Shown here piece by piece: positions 1 through 4,697 of a DNA stretch of 5,311 nucleotides. The DNA lies in the NCBI RefSeq assembly GCF_900626145.1, contig NZ_LR130817.1, positions 1,805,231-1,810,541 of the forward strand, read 5' to 3'. The notes below the pieces were generated by a model. It was not told the DNA's origin. It saw only the letters and a program-made list of their open reading frames with translations, and ran no database searches. How positions within the stretch are numbered: position 1 is the first letter of the stretch; each line of letters opens with the position of its first letter. The stretch is from Intestinimonas timonensis. GTDB lineage: Bacteria > Bacillota > Clostridia > Oscillospirales > Oscillospiraceae. The translations under genes and the position numbers were made by a program.

Positions 1-84
1 CTCACGCTGTTGGTCATCATCTTTGCCAAAGTCATCACGGCTCAGTCGTTCGTACAGAGCTGTGATTTTCTCGTTTTTTCTCAT
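1..84 (-). CDS. Large serine recombinase, N-terminal fragment (runs off left edge)
   Basis: The first 28 codons of a site-specific recombinase are visible. The peptide starts MRKNEKITALYERLSRDD, and the Y-x-R-(L/V)-S-x-D stretch is the N-terminal strand of the serine resolvase/invertase catalytic domain; the serine of YERLSRDD is the expected nucleophile position (family knowledge). This N-terminus is typical of the TnpX/TndX-like large serine recombinases that excise and integrate Clostridia mobile elements. The ATG at 84-82 is preceded on the minus strand by AAAGGAG with an 8-nt spacer, which supports this start. The gene reads away from the interrupted virD4 and into the inserted element, so it lies at that element's end. 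The reading frame is also open upstream, in frame with virD4. The C-terminal zinc-ribbon and coiled-coil DNA-binding parts are outside the window, so completeness cannot be judged. Confidence 0.85.
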   Translation of the reverse strand, partial: MRKNEKITALYERLSRDDFGKDDDQQRE

Positions 85-171
85 AACTTGCGCTCCTTTC
101 TTCGGTTTTAGGTTGTGTGTTCTAAGAGACTTCCCAACCGCTTGATTAAGAAGTCTTTTAGAGCATACAAC
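85..171 (-). mobile_element. Terminal sequence (att half-site) of the element inserted in virD4
   Basis: VirD4 similarity stops after the residues KYKLASG, whose last codon is at 174-172. The serine recombinase start follows at 84. The roughly 87 bp between resemble neither virD4 nor a gene and are AT-richer than the flanking virD4. They contain a 13-bp imperfect inverted repeat and the recombinase ribosome binding site. The position, between a broken target gene and the element's own recombinase, is that of an attL/attR half-site. The exact crossover dinucleotide cannot be placed without the other junction or an empty site; it should lie at about 165-176. Confidence 0.7.
121..162. repeat. 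13-bp imperfect inverted repeat near the element end
   Basis: The arms are TCTAAGAGACTTC at 121-133 and GAAGTCTTTTAGA at 150-162, separated by 16 bp. They match at 12 of 13 positions; the exception is a G/T pair at 126/157. The repeat lies between the virD4 breakpoint and the recombinase start. A recombinase binding site or an operator for autoregulation of the recombinase gene are the natural readings, both inferred. There is no T-run beside it, so a terminator is less likely. Confidence 0.7.
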
Positions 172-1125
172 ACCGCTGGCTAACTTATATTTGGCATACT
201 GGCGCACAGCGAAATGCTGGGGGTTGCGCTTGGCGAGGCCGTCAAACATATAGTCCACGGCGTTCTTGAAACTTTCATCATCCTCCCGTACTTCCATGCT
301 GTTTATCATTTCAACCAGCGTATTCATGTTGCGTTCTTCCTCCGGCCCCTCAAAGACGATATAGGCCACAAGGGCACAGTACAGAAGCGTTTCCGCTTTC
401 GTCCAGAACTCGTCCCCCTCTTTACCGTCCCCCTTGGTGTTGGCAATCAGGGCATTGACGAATTTCAGCACATCGCTTTCTGTCTTGATGTAGGCCATCG
501 GGTTATAGTGCATAGACTTGGAAAAATCTATGCTGTTGAACACCTTGACCTTATAGCCCTTCTTTTTTTGCAGGAAGTAACCGCATTGGGCGAGGGTGCC
601 GCCCTTGGGGTCTACCACCACATAGGACGAATGGGCTTGAAGGAGCTGGGGCGTGAGCCAGAACCTCGTCTTGCCCGAGCCGGACGAACCGATGACACAG
701 GCGTTTAAGTTTCTGGCGTTGGCCGGATTTTTGGGACGGGTGTTCATGGTGAGAAATTCCGTCCCGGTCAAGATGATATTGTTTTCAAACTTGGGGTCTA
801 CAAACGGCTTTATGTCCGCCTCCGTACCCCATCGGGCGGAGCCGTATTCCATATCCCTGCGAAACTTCCGGGCCTTTTTGATTTTGGACTGTACCACAAA
901 GTACAATATCACGGCTCCGGCCACGCCCACGGCGAGGTCGAAAAGCCCCAGCCCCGGCGCATAGGACTGAAACACCGAGCCGATGGTCTTGACCATGCCG
1001 AACAGCTTTTCCCCGAGGTTGGCCCCAGACGCCATACGGTAGGCGGTGCCGCACTTGGAGAAAAACCAAAAGGCTATGAGATACGGGAAATATGGAAGTA
1101 CATATTTCTTGATTTTCTTGCTTAC
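172..1125 (-). pseudogene. virD4: VirD4/TraG-type T4SS coupling protein, N-terminal half, interrupted
   Basis: Type IV coupling proteins are hexameric inner-membrane ATPases that recruit the relaxosome and pump DNA into the conjugation channel. Counting from the probable original start codon at 1125-1123, residues 8-24 and about 58-78 are hydrophobic membrane segments. Residues 146-153 are the Walker A motif GSSGSGKT. VVVDPKGG follows at about 169-176, and FNSIDFSKSMHYNP at 196-209 is typical of the TraG/VirD4 family. Similarity ends near residue 318 (KYKLASG), about half the usual length of around 600, so the Walker B and C-terminal half are missing. The sequence then enters the end of another mobile element without a stop codon. 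No ATG, GTG or TTG occurs in frame near the expected start, where GTA stands; the first in-frame ATG is at 1035-1033, inside the conserved N-terminus. It directly follows and overlaps the pcfB stop, as in intact relatives. Confidence 0.88.
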
Positions 1126-1592
1126 CGTTCTTCCTTCACCGCCTCTCTGGCCCGTTCCTTCTGCTTGGGCCTTGCCGCAATCTGTTCCACGAACTGCCGG
1201 AGCTGGCCGAGGATAGACGGCTTTTCCTGACTGCGGCCCATGACCTTTTCCGTGTATTTGGAGAAGGCCGCTGTGATAGCGTCCGCCTGATCTGCCTTGA
1301 AGAACAGCAGATAGTGGCCGGAGCTGGTCTTGTGAAAGGCGTAGTCCACATGGAACTCCTTGGCGATACGGTCAAAGTCCTTGGGGGCTCCCACCAGCGT
1401 CATGGCACTTTTGGTGCCGTAGTGGTTCATCAGCTTTTTTACGCTCTGCCTGCCGTGGGGCCGTTTTGCCGCCTCATGGTGCTTTTTCATTTCTGCCAGG
1501 ACTTTTTTGCAGGCCGCCGCCAGCGCCCGCCCCGAGAGTTTGCCCGCTTTGACGGATATGGCAACTGTCCGTTCTTCTACATATTCCTGCAT
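1122..1592 (-). CDS. pcfB: PcfB-like (DUF3801) conjugation accessory protein
   Basis: This 156-residue soluble protein resembles the PcfB/DUF3801 family, which in enterococcal pCF10-type and Tn1549-type elements works with the relaxase and the VirD4 coupling protein to deliver the relaxosome. Visible features are the N-terminal ERTVAISVKAGKLSGRAL segment, a central KLMNHYGTKSAMTLV block (53-67), a strand-rich stretch HYLLFFKADQADAITAAFSKYTEKV (93-117), and a basic tail PKQKERAREAVKEER. The length is normal for the family. The ATG at 1592-1590 has AGGAGG four bases upstream. The stop TAA at 1124-1122 overlaps the point where virD4 should begin, as expected for translationally coupled genes. 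The gene looks intact even though its partner is broken. The family call rests on recalled sequence and on gene order. Confidence 0.82.
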   Translation of the reverse strand: MQEYVEERTVAISVKAGKLSGRALAAACKKVLAEMKKHHEAAKRPHGRQSVKKLMNHYGTKSAMTLVGAPKDFDRIAKEFHVDYAFHKTSSGHYLLFFKADQADAITAAFSKYTEKVMGRSQEKPSILGQLRQFVEQIAARPKQKERAREAVKEER

Positions 1593-1660
1593 ACTGCCTC
1601 CTTTCCTCCGGGCAATTTAGGGAAACCGGGAGGGCCCCGGGGAGCCACCCGGATAATGGA
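1593..1660. other. ardA-pcfB spacer (5' part)
   Basis: This short GC-rich spacer between the ardA palindrome and pcfB carries the pcfB ribosome binding site (AGGAGG on the minus strand, with GGAGGAAAG in front). It also has runs of C and G (CCGGG, GGGCCCC, CCCGG) that could fold into a local hairpin. No convincing promoter and no T-run terminator is visible. pcfB and virD4 are therefore probably co-transcribed with ardA. Confidence 0.5.
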
Positions 1661-1661
1661 A

Positions 1662-1684
1662 CCTCGGGCCAACTTGGCCCGAGG
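1662..1684. repeat. 23-bp palindrome, copy A, after ardA
   Basis: The half-sites CCTCGGGCCAA and TTGGCCCGAGG flank a single central C, so all 11 arm pairs match; the next outward pair (A1661/T1685) extends it to 12. It begins one base after the ardA stop codon. Near-identical copies lie after parB and inside parB. As RNA it would form a strong hairpin without a following T-run; as DNA it looks like a binding site for a dimeric protein. Confidence 0.85.
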
Positions 1685-1685
1685 T

Positions 1686-2405
1686 CTACCGTTCCTCATG
1701 GGAAGGCCCCGTCTTGTCCTTGTGGGGAACAGGCGGAGCCTCCTTGAACTGCTTGATTATCTCCAAGATGGAGCGGGTTTCCTCCTTCTCGTCCCGGGTG
1801 TGGACACGGGAAATACGATATTCCTCGGGAATATCGTCCAGCCCGGTATAGTGTTCGATAAATTTGCTCTGATTGTCGAACACATAGCCGCCGGGGGCAA
1901 AATGCCCACCTTCGTTGATACGCACATCCCGCCCGTATGCCTCGTAGTCGATGTAGTCGATCAGATGCTCCGGCACCGTGAGAGCTTCAAACTCCAAGAT
2001 ATACATACGGCCCAGTTCTTCCTCGTCCTTCACTCCGGGATAAAACTCGAAGCAGTCAAGGTTTTGGGTCAGGTTGATTAAATCCTTGACGCTGCCTGTG
2101 TACTCCCCGGCGTCCATGACTGCTTCCAGCTTTTCCAGCTCGTCCGGGGTCATTTCTTCCAGAAGGTGCGCCAAGAAATTTAACTCGTCAAGGCTTTCGT
2201 ATTCTCCGAGGTGGTCATACAGCCCCAGCACATCGCTCTGATAATCGGTTATGAAGTATTCCTCATAGCGTTTTCCGTCTATGCCAATCCGGGAGAACAG
2301 GGCCTGCACTTCCTCAATGGTAGTGGGAAATTTCAGGTATTCCCCGACTTCAACGCCCCGTTCCGGGTACATCCCCAGATTGGTCACATAGGCTTCAAAC
2401 ATCAT
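1686..2405 (-). CDS. ardA: ArdA-family antirestriction protein
   Basis: ArdA proteins mimic B-form DNA and block type I restriction-modification enzymes, protecting an incoming conjugative element in its new host. The 239-residue sequence opens with FEAYVTNLGMYPERGVEVGEYLKFP, typical of this family. It contains the antirestriction-motif region SLDELNFLAHLLEEM (71-85), and it is strongly acidic through the middle (for example EEMTPDELEKLEAVMDAGEY), as expected for a DNA mimic. The second half (roughly 117-200) includes DYEAYGRDVRIN. It is longer than the 166-residue Tn916 ArdA; the extra C-terminal part (about 200-239) is charged and Pro/Lys-rich. The start ATG-ATG at 2405 overlaps the end of the upstream gene by 11 bp with only a weak ribosome binding site, so translational coupling is likely. 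A palindrome begins one base after the stop. Confidence 0.88.
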   Translation of the reverse strand: MMFEAYVTNLGMYPERGVEVGEYLKFPTTIEEVQALFSRIGIDGKRYEEYFITDYQSDVLGLYDHLGEYESLDELNFLAHLLEEMTPDELEKLEAVMDAGEYTGSVKDLINLTQNLDCFEFYPGVKDEEELGRMYILEFEALTVPEHLIDYIDYEAYGRDVRINEGGHFAPGGYVFDNQSKFIEHYTGLDDIPEEYRISRVHTRDEKEETRSILEIIKQFKEAPPVPHKDKTGPSHEER

Positions 2406-2742
2406 GGCGGCCCTGCTGGTTGACGGTCAGGATACCGTCAAGGGTGGTGGCCGTGATATTAAGCCGCTTGGCAACGGCAATATCATTTTTCACATCCTCG
2501 TCCACCTCGCCGCCGCAGACCACAAGCACATGGGAGCGGCGCAGCATATCCCGGCGCATATCAATCCCGTTCTTGTGTTCCTCCGGGATAGCGTCGTTGA
2601 TGAACAGCGGCAGATAGAGAATGGGGCAGATAGGAGAAAAGCCCGCTTCGTATGCCATCCGGCAGTAGCGGGCCGCAAGCTCCATATCCGTGTCGGGGTC
2701 GCCGCACCATGCGGCGGTAATGTATGCCAAAGGTCGTTTCAA
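2395..2742 (-). CDS. DUF4406/DUF7768-like protein (nucleoside 2-deoxyribosyltransferase-like fold)
   Basis: This is a 115-residue protein. The N-terminal RPLAYITAAWCGDPDTDMELAARYCRMAYEAGFSPICPILYLPLF and the later SHVLVVCGGEVDEDVKNDIAVAKRLNI match the pattern of small nucleoside 2-deoxyribosyltransferase-like proteins: a YI(S/T)xA strand and loop, then xSxxLVVCGxxVxxxxxxDIxxAxxLxI. Such proteins are frequent beside ardA in Firmicute ICEs, but no reaction has been assigned to this branch to my knowledge. The start is TTG at 2742-2740, supported by GGAGGG seven bases upstream and by the conserved strand beginning a few residues later. The stop lies inside ardA (11-bp overlap), so the two are one translational unit. 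Whether it is an active enzyme, a nucleotide-binding regulator or part of an antidefence pair cannot be told from sequence. Confidence 0.72.
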   Translation of the reverse strand: MKRPLAYITAAWCGDPDTDMELAARYCRMAYEAGFSPICPILYLPLFINDAIPEEHKNGIDMRRDMLRRSHVLVVCGGEVDEDVKNDIAVAKRLNITATTLDGILTVNQQGRHDV

Positions 2743-2800
2743 GGTTTTTCCCTCCGTTCTTACTTATTTAATATGGTCAGGCGAAAGGAGCCCAACCCCT

Positions 2801-2828
2801 CCGCCCCTTCCCGTGGGAAGGGGGACGG
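2801..2828. repeat. Stable GC-rich hairpin upstream of the DUF7768-like gene
   Basis: CCCCTTCCC at 2804-2812 pairs with GGGAAGGGG at 2815-2823 around a 2-base centre. An outer CCG/CGG clamp (2801-2803 with 2826-2828) is separated by a 2-base bulge. It abuts the outer stem of the long hairpin. There is no T-run on the minus-strand side, so it resembles a leader RNA or mRNA-end structure more than an intrinsic terminator. Confidence 0.6.
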
Positions 2829-2994
2829 CTCAAAGGAATATATATCCCCGTCGCTTGCCGCCTGAAAGCATCTCCGGGAGAAATCCGTCAAGGGTGCCTT
2901 TGGCACCGCCTGCGGCGGCTGTGGCCCTTGACTGATTTTCCCGGCTATGCTACCTGAAAACCCGGCGACGGGGAATATTTAATATCCTTTGAGC
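2828..2994 (-). ncRNA. Candidate structured RNA: 167-nt imperfect long hairpin
   Basis: Nested complementary segments pair in the order expected for one long stem. GCTCAAAGG (2828-2836) pairs with CCTTTGAGC (2986-2994). CCCCGTCGC (2846-2854) pairs with GCGACGGGG (2965-2973). GCAT (2868-2871) pairs with ATGC (2947-2950). CCGGGA (2874-2879) pairs with TCCCGG (2939-2944). AAATC (2881-2885) pairs with GATTT (2934-2938). GTCAAGGG (2887-2894) pairs with CCCTTGAC (2925-2932). The tip holds CCGCC/GGCGG (2906-2910 with 2914-2918) and an alternative GGTGCC/GGCACC stem (2893-2898 with 2902-2907). An A/T-rich internal loop separates the first two stems. The strand is inferred from surrounding transcription; a DNA-level element such as a MITE cannot be excluded. 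I do not recognise a known RNA family. Confidence 0.55.
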
Positions 2995-3002
2995 TTCGGG
3001 GC

Positions 3003-3019
3003 GCGGGGCAGAGCCCCGC
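3003..3019. repeat. 7-bp GC hairpin downstream of parB
   Basis: GCGGGGC (3003-3009) and GCCCCGC (3013-3019) are perfect inverted repeats around AGA. It lies just beyond the parB palindrome in the direction of transcription and before the long hairpin. It lacks a downstream T-run, so a role in mRNA 3'-end stability is more likely than intrinsic termination (inferred). Confidence 0.55.
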
Positions 3020-3025
3020 ATATCT

Positions 3026-3048
3026 CCTCGGGCCAACTTGTCCCGAAG
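3026..3048. repeat. 23-bp palindrome, copy B, after parB
   Basis: It reads CCTCGGGCCAA, then C, then TTGTCCCGAAG, matching the copy after ardA at 21 of 23 positions. It starts six bases past the parB stop codon in the direction of transcription, the same placement relative to a stop codon as copy A. Confidence 0.82.
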
Positions 3049-3054
3049 TGGGTT

Positions 3055-4566
3055 TTACTTCTCTGCCTCGGGAGACTTCTTTTCCGGCTTGGCAACTTCC
3101 TTCTGCTGGCCCTTCCAGTCGTCCAGAAGTTTGATGATCTGGTCTTTCATTTCCCTCGGGGTGGTTTCCTTCCCGAAGTATTTGCTCAATTCCGCACCTG
3201 TCAAAATCACTTTGTCTACCTCCTTCTTATCCTCCATCATAATACCGTCGATCACATCACCATTCAGGACGCCCTTCTGGTCAAGCTCCCTCATGCGCTG
3301 GGCCTGCGAGAGAGAAGGGGCCGACTGCTGGCTTTCGATGGCAACGGCGATATACCGCTGGTTCTTGGGTTTGATGTAGGCCAGCTCCACCGCCGGAGTG
3401 AATTTGATCTGTCCAGCATCCATCATTTTCTGCAAATCCGGCACAAGGTCATTGAGTTTGATATACCGCTGTACCTGTTTGACGGTCATCTTGTTGCGCT
3501 CGGCCACGATCTCATTGGAGCGCCGCCCGGCGTCCTTCGGGTCAAGTTGGCCCGAAGTGGCCTCCCTGGCTCCTTGGTGCTTGATGGCCTCCAACTGCAT
3601 TTTCAGAGCCTTGGCCCGCTCACTCGGCAGGATATTTTCACGCTGGTTTGTGTTGTCCTCCACCATCTGCGTGATGGCCTGCTCGTCCGTCAGGTTGCGG
3701 ATGATACAGGGCATATCTGTAAAGCCCGCAAGCTCGCTGGCCTTCTGGCGGCGGTGGCCTGACACAATTTCATAGCCGCCGTCCTCACGAGGCCGGACAA
3801 TAGCGGGCTGGGTCACGCCCTTGTCCCGGACGCTGGACACCATAGCCTTCATTTCCTCGTCGTTGCGGACTTGGAAAGGGTGGTTCTTGAAGGCATGGAG
3901 CTCGGACAGCTTGATATAGACGATCTGCTCGTCCTTGGCCGGACGGGGAGCCTCGGCGGGAGCCGCAGGCGTTTCAGCCTGAACGGGAGCCTTTTCCTCG
4001 GGCGCACTCTTGGCGGGCTTGGGCGCCTTGGGGGCTTTCTCTGTCTTGCCGGAGGGAGCGGCCTTTTCCGTTTTTCCCGGCTGTGTAGGTTTCTGTGCCG
4101 CCTTATCCTTCTTTCCGAGAGCTTCCTTCTGTGCGGAAGCGGCGGCCTTGTCCTTGTCGGCCTTGGGCGGTCGGCCCCGGCGCTTCGGTGCCTGTTCCTG
4201 CTCTTTGGGCTTTTCTTGCTTCGGCCCGTCCTCCTTGGTCGGCGTAGGAGGTGTCCCTTTGTCCGGGGCCTTTGCCTCCTGCTTGGCGGCGGCTTTTTCC
4301 GCCGCTTTCTTCTCGGCCATGATTTCAGAGAAGTTAAAGACGGACACGCTGGCCGCCTTCTGCTCCTTGGGAGCGTCAGCGCCTTTCTCCGGCTGGGCGG
4401 GTGTCGCCTGCTCGGGAGCCGTGGCCTTATCCAGGGAAACCGCTTCGGGAGCGGGCTGTTTCTGCTTGGGTGCCGGAGTGCCGCCACCCGCCTCGGGCTG
4501 TACCGGGGCAGGGCCAGCGTCCGGCCCGGTTGCGTCAGTCACAATTTGCGATTTTTCATCGGCCAT
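3055..4566 (-). CDS. parB: ParB-like partition / DNA-binding protein
   Basis: This 503-residue protein has two halves. Residues 1 to about 212 are Ala/Lys/Pro/Glu-rich and probably disordered. They contain one order-promoting motif, SVSVFNFSEIMAEKKAAEKAA (about 73-93), and an AT-hook-like RRGRPPK (129-135). Residues about 213-330 are a ParB/Srx-type N domain: IVYIKLSELHAFKNHPFQVR, SGHRRQKASELAG (269-281, equivalent to the GERRxRA box that binds CTP in studied ParBs) and EDNTNQRENILPSERA (303-318). A helix-turn-helix region follows, including MTVKQVQRYIKLNDLVPDL (360-378). The tail is charged. The ATG at 4566-4564 is chosen because AGGAGG lies eight bases upstream and MADEKS starts a normal N-terminus; a GTG at 4632 would force translation through a terminator hairpin. 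No parA is visible next to it. It may partition the circular intermediate or act as a nucleoid or regulatory protein. Confidence 0.88.
   Translation of the reverse strand: MADEKSQIVTDATGPDAGPAPVQPEAGGGTPAPKQKQPAPEAVSLDKATAPEQATPAQPEKGADAPKEQKAASVSVFNFSEIMAEKKAAEKAAAKQEAKAPDKGTPPTPTKEDGPKQEKPKEQEQAPKRRGRPPKADKDKAAASAQKEALGKKDKAAQKPTQPGKTEKAAPSGKTEKAPKAPKPAKSAPEEKAPVQAETPAAPAEAPRPAKDEQIVYIKLSELHAFKNHPFQVRNDEEMKAMVSSVRDKGVTQPAIVRPREDGGYEIVSGHRRQKASELAGFTDMPCIIRNLTDEQAITQMVEDNTNQRENILPSERAKALKMQLEAIKHQGAREATSGQLDPKDAGRRSNEIVAERNKMTVKQVQRYIKLNDLVPDLQKMMDAGQIKFTPAVELAYIKPKNQRYIAVAIESQQSAPSLSQAQRMRELDQKGVLNGDVIDGIMMEDKKEVDKVILTGAELSKYFGKETTPREMKDQIIKLLDDWKGQQKEVAKPEKKSPEAEK
3535..3557. repeat. 23-bp palindrome, copy C, inside parB
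   Basis: On the minus strand it reads CTTCGGGCCAA, then C, then TTGACCCGAAG. It matches copy A at 20 and copy B at 21 of 23 positions. It lies in codons 337-344 of parB (TSGQLDPK), in the linker between the ParB N domain and the helix-turn-helix region, where insertions are likely to be tolerated. Confidence 0.8.
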
Positions 4567-4574
4567 TCGCATTA

Positions 4575-4581
4575 CCTCCTT
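4575..4581 (-). promoter_or_regulatory. Ribosome binding site deciding the parB start
   Basis: AAGGAGG on the minus strand lies eight bases before ATG 4566-4564 (MADEKS). The other in-frame ATG at 4572-4570 is only two bases from it, too close to be used well. Confidence 0.75.
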
Positions 4582-4597
4582 CTTATTTGATGGCATG

Positions 4598-4629
4598 AAA
4601 AAAGGGCCTGACCGTTTCCGGTCAAGCCC
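4598..4629 (-). terminator. Intrinsic terminator or attenuator just upstream of parB
   Basis: On the minus strand GGGCTTGACCG pairs with CGGTCAGGCCC (10 of 11 pairs) around a GAAA tetraloop and is followed at once by six T residues. It lies 31 bases in front of the parB start. An intrinsic terminator directly before a start codon suggests attenuation or antitermination control of parB, or the end of a lost upstream gene. Confidence 0.75.
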
Positions 4630-4662
4630 CACAGATAGGGATACCTCCTTTCCCTGCCCATG

Positions 4663-4693
4663 AAAAAACCGCCCTGTGTCTCGGTAGGGCGGT
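4663..4693 (-). terminator. Intrinsic terminator of the small membrane-protein gene
   Basis: On the minus strand ACCGCCCT pairs perfectly with AGGGCGGT around a 10-base loop, and the 3' arm runs into six T residues. It begins four bases after the stop codon of the 85-residue gene, the usual place for a transcription stop. The T-run is followed by CATG and, eight bases on, AAAGGAGG, the same arrangement as the next terminator. Confidence 0.8.
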
Positions 4694-4697
4694 AAAT

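Larger units (their letters stand above)
2743..3054. other. Gene-free, structure-rich spacer between parB and the DUF7768-like gene
   Basis: This 312-bp stretch has no credible gene on either strand. In the direction of transcription (right to left) it holds a palindrome just after parB, a 7-bp GC hairpin (3003-3019), a 167-nt imperfect long hairpin (2828-2994), a 9-bp hairpin (2804-2823), an A/T-rich stretch (2757-2774), and the ribosome binding site GGAGGG (2750-2755) of the next gene. No T-run follows any of the hairpins on the minus strand, so classical intrinsic termination is not evident. The region is probably the structured 5' leader of the DUF7768-ardA pair, or a separate small RNA. 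Confidence 0.75.

Noticed and set aside
214..1069. Open frames on both strands over virD4 in other frames
   Set aside because: The correct minus-strand frame gives continuous VirD4 sequence with Walker A; the others are shadows, made prominent because virD4 lacks a normal start.
1314..2081. 255-codon plus-strand open frame across pcfB and ardA
   Set aside because: Antisense to two recognised genes and their spacer, with no recognisable protein.
2768..2795. Possible promoter for the DUF7768-like gene (TTGGGC, 16 bp, TATTAA on the minus strand)
   Set aside because: The -35 matches consensus at only three positions and A/T-rich spacers give such hits easily; too weak to list as a feature.
2828..2994. 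Hammerhead or other known self-cleaving ribozyme in the long hairpin
   Set aside because: CTGAT and GAAA-like strings occur but the full CTGATGA...GAAA core arrangement is absent on either strand.
1662..3557. CRISPR-like repeats
   Set aside because: The three palindromes are irregularly spaced by 0.5-1.4 kb and one is inside a gene; there are no spacers of even length and no cas gene.
3871..4590. Long plus-strand open frames opposite parB, rich in Leu/Gly/Phe
   Set aside because: They are antisense shadows of the Ala/Lys/Pro-rich, GC-rich parB N-terminal half; no ribosome binding site and no family-like sequence.
4567..4632. GTG 4632 as parB start (22 extra residues)
   Set aside because: The extension MGLDRKRSGPFF is encoded by the terminator hairpin, and ATG 4566 has a better spaced RBS. 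It is kept only as a possible leader ORF.
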